DNA of 64,000 bases, taken from positions 2,717,001-2,781,000 of the forward strand of contig JAKCOZ010000020.1 in the NCBI GenBank assembly GCA_022605955.1, read 5' to 3'. Shown here piece by piece: positions 1 through 13,480 of this stretch. Below the pieces are notes generated by a model, which was not told where the DNA came from, ran no database searches, and saw only the letters and a program-made list of their open reading frames with translations. Source of the stretch: Rallus limicola (lineage: Eukaryota; Chordata; Aves; Gruiformes; Rallidae). Numbering within the stretch: position 1 is the first letter of the stretch; each line of letters starts with the position of its first letter. Both the position numbers and the translations under genes were made by a program.

Positions 1-3000
1 AAGGAATGTTAAACGCTGCTATTTACAACAGATTATCCCCTGTGAAACTGAAGGAGATACTTTTGCCCATTCACCTAAGATTTGTACATCTGTTCTCTAC
101 TTTGTGTTCCAGCAAGAGCAAACTCATCCTGTTTTCCAATTAGCAGCCAAAACGAAGTCCATCAGAGAGGGCTACAAGGAGAATAAAACCCAGCGTGGGT
201 CCAGCAGGCTCTTGCAGGCAGAGAAACAGTGGTGTCGTGCCAGACTTTGAGATTTTTCAGAGCAGTTGAGGATAATTAAATACCCAGCTCCCAGTAAAAT
301 CCTATGAAAATTACTATGTCTACCTCCCCTATCCCAGGCTTGGCTTTGATTCAGGAGCATCCATTTCTATTCAGGACTGCAGCTAGCTGTGCCTTGCACA
401 GCCAAAAGCCTCCAGGTACCCAGCCCTGAACATCCCCTACACCATGCTTTGGGGGAGAAAGGGCATGGAAAAGCCAATGACTGAACTCAGCAGTACAGAA
501 CAACTACACATATTCCACAGAGAACAGTGATGGATAAAGGTGCAGAATCCCAACGTTTTTATACTGCATAGGGAAATCCTTTAGTCAGCAAGAAGACCTA
601 GCTGCCAAGTGGCTCAGTGCTTTCATTTGCATCATAGAAAGGAAGTCTGTGTATTTTTTTTAACTATTCCCATTAAAATAGTCCTGCTTCATGCTCCTCA
701 AACATAACACCCTTAAATATTTGTGATTTCCAAGGTAGAAAGCCATTGTTTTGTTCTCAACTGCTGAGTGAAATTCAGTAACCCTAGGGAATTTCAGGGG
801 TTCAGTACCCCACAGAATGAGTCCAACTTTTTCCATGGAATTCTATGGGATTAAGGACCAGAAAGTCTCCTATTTGCTCCCATGAAAATCAGCAGAGCTG
901 TACTGGTGTAGGAACGGAATAGCAGAGGAACAAACAATGTCTCTGAGTTAAAAATCAACGTCAATTTTGAAGAAAGATGAGCGTGGGCATGGCAAGGACA
1001 AAAGGAATATGATGCACAATCACACTGCAGGCACATCAGTGAGACGTGTTACTCCATGGGGACAACATTCACTGCAATAAAATGGAGGGGAAAGTGAAGA
1101 GAGTGAGAAAGAGCAAGAGAAGTTTACAAAGCAATGCTAGAATAAACACAGAGGCTGATTTATCTTTGTTCATCCGATGGGTAAGGGCTGTCTAAACTGT
1201 CTGTAGAGATCTCTTCAGTTAAATAAACTGCCAATGGTAATAAACAGGACCCCCAAAAAAATTGCAATGCCTATCCAATTTTTAAATATGCAACACAGAA
1301 AGAAAAATTACTGGACTAAGACATTATTCTTTTTATGTTCCCAGCAATGAAAAGCGTGCTGAGAAAAGTAATTATAATAAAATTACAAAACAGCAGAAAT
1401 CGGAGAATGTCACATTATTTCCACTTCATTGTCCTATTAGAGGGTGTAATCCTAACATCAGCTGGCTGCAAAAATGTAAGAAAAAAGGTTGTCATTTCAG
1501 ACTGCTATTTTAATGCCTCCTGAGCTCAATGTCTGACTAATAACCACGATAGGAGATTTAGGAAGACAATGGTCTGAACTTAAAAATTCCACATCTATCC
1601 GTCCCCCATCCCCCCATATTTTCAAAGTGTTTCACAATATTAGGACATTTTCAAACCAGTCTTTACAAACAGGAAAAGATGCACTTGTCAAAACTTGTTG
1701 TCAAACTCAGCTGTAATGCTGAAGAGTAAAATACAAACAGACGTTTTGCCCCTCAGATGGAAATTGGGATGTCTTCCCTTTTGTAACTAGAACCTCCCAG
1801 TCAAATCCCCAAGCCTTTTCAAAACCCTGGGCTTCCTAAAGGTGCTATGGATTGTCTCTGTAGCTCCAGATTCAAGATCAGAGGTTTTTAAATATGTTCC
1901 CCTTTCTAAACGCTTCTCTGCTTTCAAGTCCATTGCTGAGCAGCTTGAACTAGATCGATTGATCCTCCCTTCTGAATTATGGAACAGGAGCAGCAAACGG
2001 GATGAAAAACGAAGCCATTTCCAGCCTCAGAAATGCAGAAAATCTGTTTAAAAACCCAGACAATTTCTACCACAGATTGTCCAACACTATGGGTTTGCTG
2101 GAAATGCCCATCCACGTGTGAACTTCAGAGCAGGCGTTTTTGTACTTTCCCAGTTGGAAAAGACCAAAAGAGGGGAAAAAACGGGAAAAAAAAGACAATT
2201 TAAGAGAACAGTCTGAGACACATAAATTTTACAGTTGTGTCCTGCACTGGTCACTCAGGGGAGAGGGGACCCAAACCTCAAACTCTATTTTGCTGTGGGG
2301 AGACAATGTTTTCCCCTTTAAAAGGATTTTTGAACTCTGGGTCCCCAGGTGTCCACCATCCTTTTGCTGAAATGACATTTATGTGGCAGATGGTACAAAT
2401 AGCCTGGCATGCTTTGTAGTTGTTGGATCACTATAAAAATAAAAACTGCCAGATGGCTGGCATGTTTCCTGGCAGGAGCATAGGGCCCCACTGACTGATG
2501 AGAGGAAGTAAAGCTGCCCAAAATAAAATAATAGCAGCTGAATTTTCTTTGGAGTGCTTTTGTACCAGGGCTTACTCCACGTTGGGTTTGGTTCCTGCTG
2601 TCTAGGAAGCTCTTTGTGACATCCCTTCTTCTGGCTGTGCCAGCAGAACGCTGCTCACGTCTCTCCTCCTGATGTCATCTGCCACCCCCCACCCCAGGAA
2701 CGGGACCCCTCCACCAGCTGTTTCCCCTCCAGTGGGAGAGGTACTTCTGGGTGCTGGGTGCGGGTCAAGACCACCCCAGACTCTGTGCTAGCAAAGGATG
2801 CCTGCTTGAGGGAGCATCTCATCTCCCACCCTCTGCTGTTCCTATCCCGGGATCAGCCGCAGCACAGCAGAGGACAGTTGTACTACAGTGCTACAGGAGA
2901 GCTACCACAGGGAGCGTATCACCCTGGGTGCCCTCTTCTTGGATTTTCTCCAGAAGAAGCAAACATAAACCAGTGTAAACACGTCAAACTAAATGGATTA

Positions 3001-6000
3001 TTTATTTTTCCTCCCACAGCTGTATTAATGCACCATTGTCTCCCTAACTATAACACTGCGGGGCAGCTGGCAGTGTGGGCTTGTTCTGACTGTACCAGAT
3101 GAAGGAAAAGCTGCAACACCGTTCTGTGGACCAAGGAAAGAGAAAGACACAACCCCCTAAGAGAACAGCTTTAACAATGACTTGCTATGAGGGCCTTTTT
3201 TACCCTGCCTCAGTTTCCCTCCGTCGGAAAAAGCAGCTTGATCAGCGCAATGAGTTTCCCAGAGGAAGGGTTCAGTTAATGTCTGCAGAATACTCTGTGC
3301 TTCCCACTGACCCATTTTGCTGGGAGATGCCACTGTAAAATTCTCAATCTTACTGACTTGATCAGAGTCAGGAAAAGACTTCTCAAACTGAGTTTCCAAA
3401 TTCTGATCTTGTGCTGGACTTAATTACATCCATGCAACACCCCAAAGGCTGAACCAACGGCTGAACGTGTCCCTTCAGGAACATTCTTCTCATCTTTGGC
3501 CACAGTTTACCTAAAATTAACTTACTTATTCAGTGAAAACAGTTGATGATCACTAAACTCCAGAACTCCAAATAAATGCTATCATTTCTCATGTTAAAAC
3601 CAACATGACAAATGAATCCCAGTGAGCGAGCAGGAACGTGTGCCAGCCGTGATGCAGACGTGACCGCAGAGTGATAAACCCACCACTAATCTTGCTGTTC
3701 CACATGGGCCAATTCATCAGCAGGCAAACAGGTCAGTGCCAGGCCAACATCTGAGCACCACATGGTTGTGAGTTTTTCCAAGATGGTTATTTCATTCCTC
3801 AAATAAACTTGTTACAACTGCTAATCCCCTGCATCCCTGAGAGCAGCCACGCTGCACACATGTATCTCCAGCTCATCAGCAGTATTGTTCGTTCCGTTCT
3901 TTCACAACCACCGCTGCTTCAGTGTGCTCAAGCTCTTGCTGAAACTCATATAAAACTTGGAGTAGTGTTCAACCACACTTGTAATCCAAGCTCAGTTTTA
4001 GCTAATTCACAGCATTCAAAGTCCTGTTCCTTCACAGGCTGCTCTATAGCACCCAGATACGGGGGTGGAGGTTCATTTTGTCACATTGAAGTTAAATTTG
4101 CAGAATTGATCTTTTTTTCTTTGTGACCTCTCTCTTTCAATTTCTTTCTCTGAAATATTGGAATAAAAATACTACTTCAGTCTCTGGGGATTACTCCCAG
4201 CTGGCATACAGCAGAATAGTCACTGAATTAATATCTAACCTGTTTTGAGAGAAGATAAAGAAGAAACATCAAGAACATGCAGCTTGTTCCTAAGAACTTT
4301 CTTGCCTTTCTATGCCCCCCAGAAATTAGACCCACCTGACAGTCTGCTCCATAAACATCTAACAATTTGTCAGCATTCCTCATCTCACAGCACTTCAAGG
4401 ATTCAAGAAGAAACACCATGGGATGTAAGATACCCTATAATTTTGTGTACTGTGAATGTCTCACTGAAACAAAATTAAATTCAGGTGAGATATGGTAATT
4501 CCTCCCCAAACCAGGTGCATAAATTATGAACAAAGTTCTGTACTCTATAATAAAATTGCAGTAATAAGGAATCTGGAGAATATATAAAGGCATTTATGCC
4601 CATAAGAAATGCACAGTGTAAATATATACAGAGATCTGAAGGATACTGGTGAAGGAGTGAAAATGAGCTGGACCAGTACCAGCAGGAAGGGAGGCACTGG
4701 GGCAGGTTCACAGAGCGTCACAGCTGGCAAGGTCTAGATCATGCTATTGTTCTTTAAGTGGAGGAAGCTAGCCTTAACCACAGGGAAGGAGTTAAGCAAA
4801 GAGATGCTTGCTCAAATTTAGCATAACTCAGGAGAAGAAGTCCTCATCCTTGTTAAATAGTTCCCATCCAAGCTCTGCACTCCCATAGTGAGAAGCGCTC
4901 ACCACAAGTGTTTACGTGGCAGGTTACTTTTGAGGAAGGTCACTTATTTTCAGTATTTGTTGCTTAGAGACACCCTGGTTTTGTCTGAACTTGGAGAGCA
5001 TGCTGTACTCTCTGGTTGTGAACAGCAAACTCTTTAAAAAGCTGCAAGGTCTCATTAATGGAAAGATTATGCTCCCCCCACCCTCCCCCCTTTTTTTTTC
5101 TTGTAAGCCAAAAGAAAATGAGGAGGAGCTGAGAGAGTCAGATCACTTATAGCACTGAACTGGTCTCAAGAGTTCATGGATTTCCACATCAACAGCGTTC
5201 TCCCTAAGGATGTTCACCCAGGTCCGGAGCACCTGCATACATCCTGGTCTGCATTGCATCTCTTTTGAGTTGTCAATGTCTCTGTCTCTATTTTATTTAT
5301 TCTTTATTTGTTTATCACCGACCTTTCTGCAAGGGGTGACAGAACTACTCACACACAGTTCTACTGTTCTCCTGGGCAGTTGGTTAGGTTACTGGCTGTT
5401 GCTGTGCCCATGGAGAGGACGGCTGCCTGTTTGTGCTACCCTGAAAGCTGAATTTCTCACTACAGTGGAAAGGGAAATGATACTTTCCATGGGGGGAATG
5501 GGAGTAGAAAGCACCCAAAGTAGAATTCCCATGAAGAATGAAGTCACTGTTTTGTACCAAAATACAGCTTTTGATGAAAACCTCTCCAGTTTTCAGGCAA
5601 TCCCTTTCCAATAAATTATTTACATTTCTAATGAAAAGCAGAGCCCTTTTTGTAACAAAAAAACCCTAGAATCTAGACAAAAAATAAACCTTCTGTCAAA
5701 AACAGTGTGGAAAAATTTCATCTAGTTCTATTTATACGACCACAGCTATATAATAGCTATATAAACACCGTTTAAATGTGGGCAGTTGCATACTCCCACC
5801 CTCTCTTTTTCTCCTCTCATACGATCTGTGAACTCCATCAATGAAAAAGTAAAACACACAAAAGTTCAAGAACAAATCTAACATCACTGCAAGAATTTCT
5901 TAGAGCACTGACAATCTAGTATTCCAACGGGTGATTTATATGGCCCCTTTGAACCTTGGCTCATGAATTTCAGAGCATGGTGAATAAATTGTGCATCTGC

Positions 6001-8632
6001 ATTTAAAATCCACAGCTTTTTAAAATTTTCTTAACAAGGTTCCAAGGACGCCTGGGGGAAGTTTGCAATTGTCTAGTTGATTCAGTAGTCTCTATTGCTT
6101 AGGTATGTGAAATAAATACTTAGCAAATGTTTTAGGGATTTGTAACTGAGCACAGTCTGCTTTTATCACTCAAAAGCCAGGAAGTTTGTCTCTGTCTGAA
6201 TCTCCTCTTCGTGCAAATCCCAGCTTCATGCCAATTACACAACCAAGATGCTCATTGTTTATGTATTTATTTATTTTTCCACTGGTTAAAAATTAGTACC
6301 ACGAGAGAAGTCTGAACAGTCACCTTAAAAGGCATGTCTTGGTCAAAAATTCAGGATGAGATTTTCTGATGAACAATGAGATAGGGACTGCATAAGAGCC
6401 AAACTGGAGGACTTGGAATTAAAGCATGGACAGGATGAAAACCTTCAAGAGGTGAGAAATCAACGTATATTTTCTGCCTAGTCCCCACTATCTTCCACTG
6501 AAGTCTGCAGCAAGCATTTTCTAGTTCTCATGGATTTGCACTAGGCACATACAGGCTTTATACTGGAAATACTCCTCTCACCTTTCAGCATCTCACTTTG
6601 CCTGCTGGAAATTTATAAATTCCTGTCTTTTTTCTATTCAGAAACGGGATTTTAGGTGGAAATACAACAGAACAAAATAGGAATTGAGATGCATTTTTGA
6701 AAACTCCTAACTATTCCTACTCTCTGTACACTGCTTTTTAAAACAGAGTTAATAACAGTGTATTTATCCCTTGCTACCCTTTGTCTCACGAGATGGGAAG
6801 CTCTTCAGGCAGAGCTGCATTTTATTATCAGTATGAGGAGTTCCTAGTAAAATAATACTTGGAAACCCACTGGGGTCATTTGGTGCTTTACAAGTAATAA
6901 AGATAAGAATGGTTAGATTAAAACTGGGTGACCTGAACAACCTACCGCCCATCTTCAGATGGTTAGACTAATACAAAGGGCTGTGGGTATTAATTAAGCT
7001 CTTTGAATAGCAGACCATCTTCTAAACTGTGACCCCAGCTTTGCCCCTGTTACACCAGCTAACCAGGATTAGCATGTGAGTAGTTGTGCTTAGGGTGTTG
7101 CTGAATCAGTAACTCCTAATGCAGCCTGGGATGGTTCATTCCTTGAAAATAATTCAGTGTTGCTCAGTCAGGCTGTGTTTTGTATCTGCAGGAACCTCTG
7201 TGCCACCCCCATGAGCACATGCAGCCCATCCTGCAGCAGTAGCCTTCTAAGTAACTTTAGTAGCTGCCTAAGAGAAGAGCAAACCCATCACTCAAACCAA
7301 TTAACAGGAGCCTGAGACATGGCCATATAGTCACTGCATTCACGCCAGCAGAGCTGACAAAACCCCTCTAGCTGTACTACAGAGGACACTAGGCTTGTTA
7401 GCAGCACACAGTGATAAATGTGACAGTCGGACTCCTACTGCCCTACTAAAGCTCTTCTTCAGTCTGTTAATTTATATTATAAGGATGGTGTCTGTAGAAA
7501 GCTGAGAATGTGCCAGAGAGTATAAATTTGACAGACAATTAGTATACATTTCTTTAAATGTACAGCCTATAAATTATTTATATTACACATTCATCATTTA
7601 TTAGCTGAGGTTTGTCCAGAGCAGGCCTTCATCACCATCCCCATCGGATCCTCCCTGTGAGTAGCACAAATAAAGCAGTAAAAACATGTGTCTCATGCTC
7701 ATGGCAGTGCTGCCTGCCTGCTAAGATCTAGGACGGGGCTGACCTTGTCTGGTGCTGAGTTTCTGAGGAGTCCTTCAGCAGGAACAAACCAGCACTTCAC
7801 CTGCAAGGAGCAGACACTCTGCTCCATCTCTGAGGAAATATGAAGGTATTGCAAGGTAATGTGAAGAGAAGAACATGTCTAGTGAGGAGAGTAACGTGTT
7901 TGCCATGAAAGCCTCATCTGACACCAGTGATGAGCAGGAACAAAAGCATAAGGTCCTGGGTAAATAGGGGAAGTGTCATATTCCAGCTGAAAAGAGGCTG
8001 GCTTGGTAATGCTTGGGACAAAGTGAGCACAGAGAAAATTCTATGTAAGGGGTTCCTTCTCAACTTGAAAGCATCATTTTCTCTCTCATGCTCCTTCTGC
8101 ACAGGCCCCTGGTTGGCAACAAGGTGAAGAAACAGCAGCTTGGAGACACTTAGAAAGCTGGCAGAGACAACGGCAGGGGCCAGCTGGCAGCAAGGCTTGC
8201 TTCACATGGAATTCAAACTCAGCTGTTCATATTTCACAAGTCTAGTAACCAAAAGTCTTAAACAGCCACATCTCAGCTGTCTCTGTCTTGAAAATAAATC
8301 ATGAAAGCCGGGGTCATCTGTCCAATGTCCTCTAGTGCTTTTTCTGCCTAACACTTTAAGAACTCATGCCAAAAGGGTGAGAATAAAAGTAAGAAGAATT
8401 CCCATCTTCCACAGATGTGTTTCATTTCACACTCCGTTTCAGTTCCCAAAAGTTTTGAAAAATAAATATAATCAAGAAGTATTAAAAAGCCATCCCAGAA
8501 AGCAAGATGTGGAATAAGTCTGAATTGGGCAAAAAAGAGCCAGTTCCCATTGCTTACTGATGTGTGAGGATGCAACTCATGTATTTATGCTTCATTTTAA
8601 ACAGACACATTTACCCCTTTGCTTAATCTCAC
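1..8632 (-). other. ADGRD1: Intron after GPS exon D (3' end outside window)
   Basis: This non-coding stretch begins, in gene sense, with the donor GTGAGA at 8632 and runs off the left edge, so the intron is at least 8.6 kb. I looked for the TM1 exon (expected phase 0, hydrophobic, with a short linker after VPLK) and did not find it. I saw no CR1 tail. Small open frames here lack splice signals or family resemblance. The only clear low-complexity block is the pyrimidine tract at 5072-5102. Confidence 0.85.
5072..5102. repeat. Pyrimidine tract (C then T)
   Basis: This is a pyrimidine run with a single A at 5080: C-rich for the first half and nine T after it. Confidence 0.9.
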
Positions 8633-8756
8633 CTTCAGAGGCACCACTTGCATCAGAATGGCGAAGTTAGTGAGGTGGTTACAAAGACACACTGAGTAGT
8701 TGAGGTCCCCACTCTCACGCACACAACCTTCATTAGACCAAACACCAGTTCCATTG
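8633..8756 (-). CDS. ADGRD1: ADGRD1 exon D, GPS cleavage site and tethered agonist
   Basis: This 124-bp exon holds one base completing Ser, then 41 codons, ending in phase 0. The acceptor is TTTGTGTGCTTTGCAG and the donor is AAG/GTGAGA. The translation begins [11 protein letters not shown], continues to YSVCLCNHL, and then [13 protein letters not shown]. It contains the conserved GPS Trp (8738-8740), three GPS cysteines (8723-8725, 8687-8689, 8681-8683) and the intact His-Leu/Thr proteolysis triad. In this family the GAIN domain cuts itself between Leu and Thr, and the new N-terminus acts as tethered agonist when the N-terminal fragment leaves. Two N-glycosylation sequons are present (N-G-T and N-Y-S). 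The next exon should begin in phase 0 just before TM1; I looked for it down to position 1 and did not see it. Confidence 0.95.
8669..8677 (-). other. ADGRD1: GPS autoproteolysis triad His-Leu/Thr
   Basis: On the minus strand the codons are CAC (8675-8677, His), CTC (8672-8674, Leu) and ACT (8669-8671, Thr). His is the general base and Thr the nucleophile in adhesion-GPCR self-cleavage. All three residues are intact, so this receptor should be cleavage-competent. The tethered agonist starts at the Thr codon. Confidence 0.93.
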
Positions 8757-10670
8757 CTGCAAAGCACACAAAAATGGCACATAATCTCTATCAAAATGTA
8801 TCTTACATAGGTTAATTTGACATGCATTGTACTATACAGGAGATAAAAAGGTTTGAAAGTCATCTCAGGCTGGAGCAGCCACAAACACTGCTAGTGTCTT
8901 CTCAATTTCATCATGAAAACAGTTAAGGGAAATACTGACCAGAACAGGGACCTGATCATACCCTACATGAAGGTCTCTAGAGATTTCTTCCCAGTATTCT
9001 AACCAGTGAACAATAACTACATTTTTTCTTTATACTATGCAACCCGTTTATGGCATTTCACTTAAACCCAAATTTCTGGATTCTGAGAACTGTAACATCA
9101 GACAAGTCAAAAAGTCAGCGTATCACAGCTGCTGCCTCTCCCTCACCCACTGTCCCACTCATCCTGTCCAAGTAATTCAGGCCGATTAAGCATGATTTCT
9201 AGTGACATCCATGTCAACTGGCTTTTGTCACTTCATCCTTAGGGGTAATAAGAGCAGCTCCTGCTCCACCGAGGATACAGCTGGGCTGGCTGTATGTCCT
9301 GGTCCCAGGGTTGCACAGGAAAGTGATCCTCATGCGTCTGCTTTTCTTGGAGCCAGGGAAACCCAGAACCCCCTGTGCTATCACAGCCCTGCAGTGGAGT
9401 GGGGACATAGAAACCACAGGCACACATCTGGGGCTGTTCCATGGGCTGCGGCACTGGAGGTCACCCACCCAAACTGCCCGCTTCTTAACCATTTATACTT
9501 TGGGTATTATTCCAGGTCTTGAAGCCTGACCGAGTGGTGTGTGTTTTTCTTGTGCTTATTTTAAAGATAGGTATTGCCTCACACTTCTGTTGTCCTTTGG
9601 GACCTCCTTGGCTTCTCAAAGAGAGTCTGTTGTAGGTCAGAAACCAATTGCTTATTCTTTAACTAACATCCGCTAGGGAATAAGAACATCTTGACACAAA
9701 TAAAACTCATTTGGAAGGACAGATTTCCTATCTCAGTCTCTATCCTGAGGCAAAGCCTCAAGGACCCAAGCCCCAGTGGAAAACAGCACAGGAACAATGC
9801 CCTGACCATATTAATTCTCTTCAGTAAAATCTGTTTCTAATTTATCGTAATTTGCGAGTAACCATAACAACGAGTAACTGCCAACAGCTGGGACAGTTCA
9901 ACAGACTTGAAACAAGACTTCAATAAAACAATTACAGCGACCTTCCCACGTGCCTGCTGGATAGGAGGGATCACAGCATTGCAGGCCATTGCTGAATCAA
10001 TTAGGCTTGTATAGCATTAGGGCTCAAAAAACTGTGAATGCCCATGAAATTTGAAATTCACTATTTCTGTTCTTTCTCAATTAATTCAGGGAGAGCAGCA
10101 TGTTTGGAAATCAAAAGCAGATTAAATATACTCAGAGCAAAGAATAAAAAAGCTACTGTTTTTCCATAATTCCTAGTTTGAGTGAAATTTAAGGTGATAT
10201 TTCTTTCTTTTTTTTTTATTTGCTTCAGAGGTGTAATATTTCTCCATTCCATGCATTAGCCAAAATTCACAGCTCTGAAATACTGATCTCACATGATGCT
10301 GTGACACAGGCACAGATCCAGGGAAAACAATGGCTCTGCTGGAGGTTTGCCATCTTAAAATGTCCAAACATCTGCCCGAGTGGACATACTCATAAAGCAA
10401 GATAAGCACAATTTGTGTCAGTCTGCAGTTTTCTTTCCAAAATTTTTGAGTCTCTCAATTACCTACCTAACACAAGGGGCTGGGAATAGCAAGTCTCCTG
10501 TTTAGGGGAAGAAGCCACAATCAGATTGTGTCTTTTGGAAACCAGTAACTCAATTTCTTTAACTATTTCCATGAATGGAAGAGAACAAGAAGAACATAGG
10601 TAATAATTAGCATCACAAACTGAGTGTAATTTAATTATCCAAGGGAAGAATTTCAAATTATGGAGCGTAC
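8757..10670 (-). other. ADGRD1: 1.9 kb intron between exons C and D
   Basis: This phase-2 intron splits a Ser codon inside the GPS motif. Donor GTACGC lies at 10670 and acceptor GCAG ends at 8757. A frame in phase with exon D stays open backwards into the intron up to an ATG at 8882-8884. A poly-T stretch (minus-strand poly-A) lies near 10209-10219. No repeat family was recognised. Confidence 0.9.
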
Positions 10671-10744
10671 CTATAGTCCAGAAATGCACAGTAAAGATGA
10701 ACTCTGTTACTCTTATTCAGTGCTTGGCTGTATAGTCTGGGAGT
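10671..10744 (-). CDS. ADGRD1: ADGRD1 exon C, start of the GPS motif
   Basis: This 74-bp exon encodes 24 codons and leaves AG for a split Ser codon (phase 2). The acceptor is very good (TTTTCTTTCTTGCAG) and the donor is TATAG/GTACGC. The translation runs T-P-R-L-Y-S-Q-A-L-N-K-S-N-R-V and then HLYCAFLDY. SNRV plus YCAFLD is the ADGRD1 signature at the start of the GPS. Its cysteine (codon 10688-10690) is the first of the four GPS cysteines. As I remember ADGRD1, the Trp that most GPS motifs have three residues after this Cys is replaced by Leu, and Leu is also seen here. N-K-S is a possible N-glycosylation sequon. The exon is in phase with B (0/0) and D (2/2), although 49.8 kb separate it from B. 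Confidence 0.92.
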
Positions 10745-12888
10745 CTGCAAGAAAGAAAACAGAAACTCTGAAGGAATGTTTAAAAAGGACCAAATTCCAC
10801 TATTCAACCCCTTTAAATTCTCATTGCTATAACAGCATCAATAGACTTACTCCAGATTAACACACCATAAAGCAAATGTTGTCAGTCTTGGTGGCTTTAA
10901 CACAAACTCCAAACGTGCAAAGGCTGCTGCTCAGTCTTAATTTTACACATTGGGATTAAAGTCATGTCACTTTGAGTGAGAAAACTGTCCCCCATTTAAA
11001 CTAACAGCAAACCAGGGTTATTTATTGTAGATAAGCACAAATATATGTGTTAATTTTGGCAGGATTGCAGCGTTAGTCTGCAGCATATATTGGGCTTTGC
11101 TGGATTTTGTTCTCATTGGGCAATAAAAATCTCACATTTTAGGATTAATAGCACTGAAATATGTGTACTGCAACGACCAACTCACAGACATTTTCTTTCC
11201 ACAACAGTGATTATTTTAGAACATGCAATCAAACTGAAAGACCAATGCCATAATTCAAGATTTTATTTTAACACACCTTAGCATTATAATGACATAATTT
11301 CTATCTTCCATAAACAGATTTAGCCACTAACTCAATCTCCTCCATTCAGGAAGCTTTCAAACCCCATTCTCCACTCTGTTGCACCAGTTTCATGACAAAA
11401 TAATTCAAATTATATTGGAGTGAAGTGATAGCTTGTTATGTGCATACTAGAGGATTTTCAAGATCTTTTAACCCTTTCTAATTTATAAATCCCAAAAGTC
11501 TTCATTGTGTTAGACCCTAACTTAAGGCAATTTTTTTAATTACAAGAGTCTTCAAGATAAACAAGTCACTGGAGAATTAACAGCCCCTGAACTATTGCAA
11601 CACAATTCTGCTGTGAAGCTGAAAAATAATCAAGTATTGCTGTCCTTGTTTTAGAGAAAGAAGGGGGAAAAAAAGTCCCCCTGCCTCATCATGCTGAAAC
11701 TCAACCAAGTACAAGAAGTCCCTGATGCAATTTTCCTCCTCCTCTCCCACAGGTCTGACCACGGGTGTCAGGAACGAGGTAGCACAGTTCCCTCCTTACT
11801 AGTGATAATAAAACCATTTCAGCCTAACCCAGGACATTCACACATTCATCCTTGATTTCCACACACTTCAAGCAGCTATGCTGCAGATAAGGCCATTTAC
11901 TTCTTAACTCACATCTCTGGACAACATAAAGGGATTTTTATTTTTTTTTTTAAATCTGCTTGAGCAACATCCCCAGACAAAATTTGCAGTTCCTTGACCC
12001 ACCCTGTTTTCCCTAAGCCTTCATCATAGGAACAGCTGAGATGATTGCAGGCCAGGTACTCACAGCAGCAGAGCTTGGTGGAGAGGAAATACTGCCACTT
12101 ATCTGCTGAGGGGCTGTTTTCCCCTTGGGCTCTGGTGTCATCCAGTAGGCTTTTTCCATAATGGGAGCCGAAGCAAACAGTAAAACCTCACACTCTCACA
12201 AGTGTGCCACACTGGGAAGTGATAATGGGACAAGATTGATGTCCCTCATCACCAGAAAATATCTCACTGATACAACACCCAGTCGGCTCGTGCCCCTTTT
12301 TTTCTAGCTGTGGTGAGAGGGATGCAGTCGACTCAAGTATATCACATTAATTAATACAGGGGACTCCTTCCTCATCTGTGAAAGCCTTTTCCCATCTCTG
12401 GCTGCCCTGTAAAGGCTGTGTGCAAGGCTTCAGGATGAAACTGGTATGTTCTCTGCTAGATCCATCAAATCTGAAGTTCCTGCTCCTTTCAGAAAGTGCC
12501 CCACCATGAGCAGGGGTCCCACACACCTCCCAGATCACAAACCACCTATGAAATCTGGAGTGTCTCTCAGAAACTGCTTCCTTCCCTTAATCCCACCTCT
12601 TGCTGTTCAGGGTACTCCTGAAGAGCACTAGTTTAGAAACTACAGAAAACTAATGATCCATAACCCCTGGCTGGAAAACTGCCTTCTGCAACTCCAGTTA
12701 ATACAGAGTTTTGTTGGCAGAGTTCATTCTGTTTTACCAGCAGCAAGGGCATGTAGCATAATGTTTGCCATTACGCTGTATAATGTTATGTCCATCATGT
12801 CTATAGCTTTCCTGAAGTAAGCAATTGAAAGAATCCATAGTCAGTTTGTATTACAAATTACTTCACTTGTATGACAAATGGTGGCAAC

Positions 12889-12930
12889 AAAAAAAAAAAA
12901 GGGAGCAAGAGAGAGAGAGAAAGAGACAGA
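12889..12930. repeat. A12 plus GA-rich purine tract
   Basis: Twelve A are followed by GGGAGC and a run of GA dinucleotides. It is an ordinary microsatellite-like purine block within the giant intron. Confidence 0.9.
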
Positions 12931-13469
12931 TCTGCTGCACTAACAGCTAAGACCATACAATAACTGTCATTTCTGATTTGTAAGAGATCTGTAGACAAAT
13001 CTCAATTCTTAATACACTAAATGGAAAGGGTACCACAGGGTCAGGTTGGAAGAAGAAATAGTACTTCAGTTGTATATCTTTTTACACAAATAAATCCCAG
13101 ATGTATCTTTTACCCTCAATTAAGTATCTCTGGCAAGGGACAAATTATTGGTTTTCTCCATTTTTAACTCTAAACACAGATGTCACTCATTAGACAGACA
13201 ACTACACCAAGTGAGGCTACACAGTCTCTGAGCTGACCAGAGCTCTGTGTGTAACCACATGGAAAAAGAAGAGAGAAATAATGTGGATACAAGAAGGGTC
13301 CAGACCAATTTGCCTCTTTGCTTCTTTTAAAGACTATGTCCCATGCTGTAACTCACATGACACAGGCCTCCCAAGGCTTTTCAGTGCTATTTATGATAAT
13401 GGTATAAAATACTCATCTTCTCAGACCTCTTTGAAGTTCTGCAACAAAACCATCATTTAAAATAGCAAG

Positions 13470-13480
13470 CCCCCCCCCCC
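13470..13480. repeat. Poly-C run (11 C)
   Basis: Eleven consecutive C are followed by AATATATAAG. This is a sequencing-error-prone homopolymer. Confidence 0.9.

Noticed and set aside
12066..12180. Minus-strand segment ending in a strong donor-like GTGAGTACC, translating to a Ser/Pro-rich peptide
   Set aside because: No AG acceptor with a pyrimidine tract was found upstream, and exons B and C already join in phase and in protein sequence without it.
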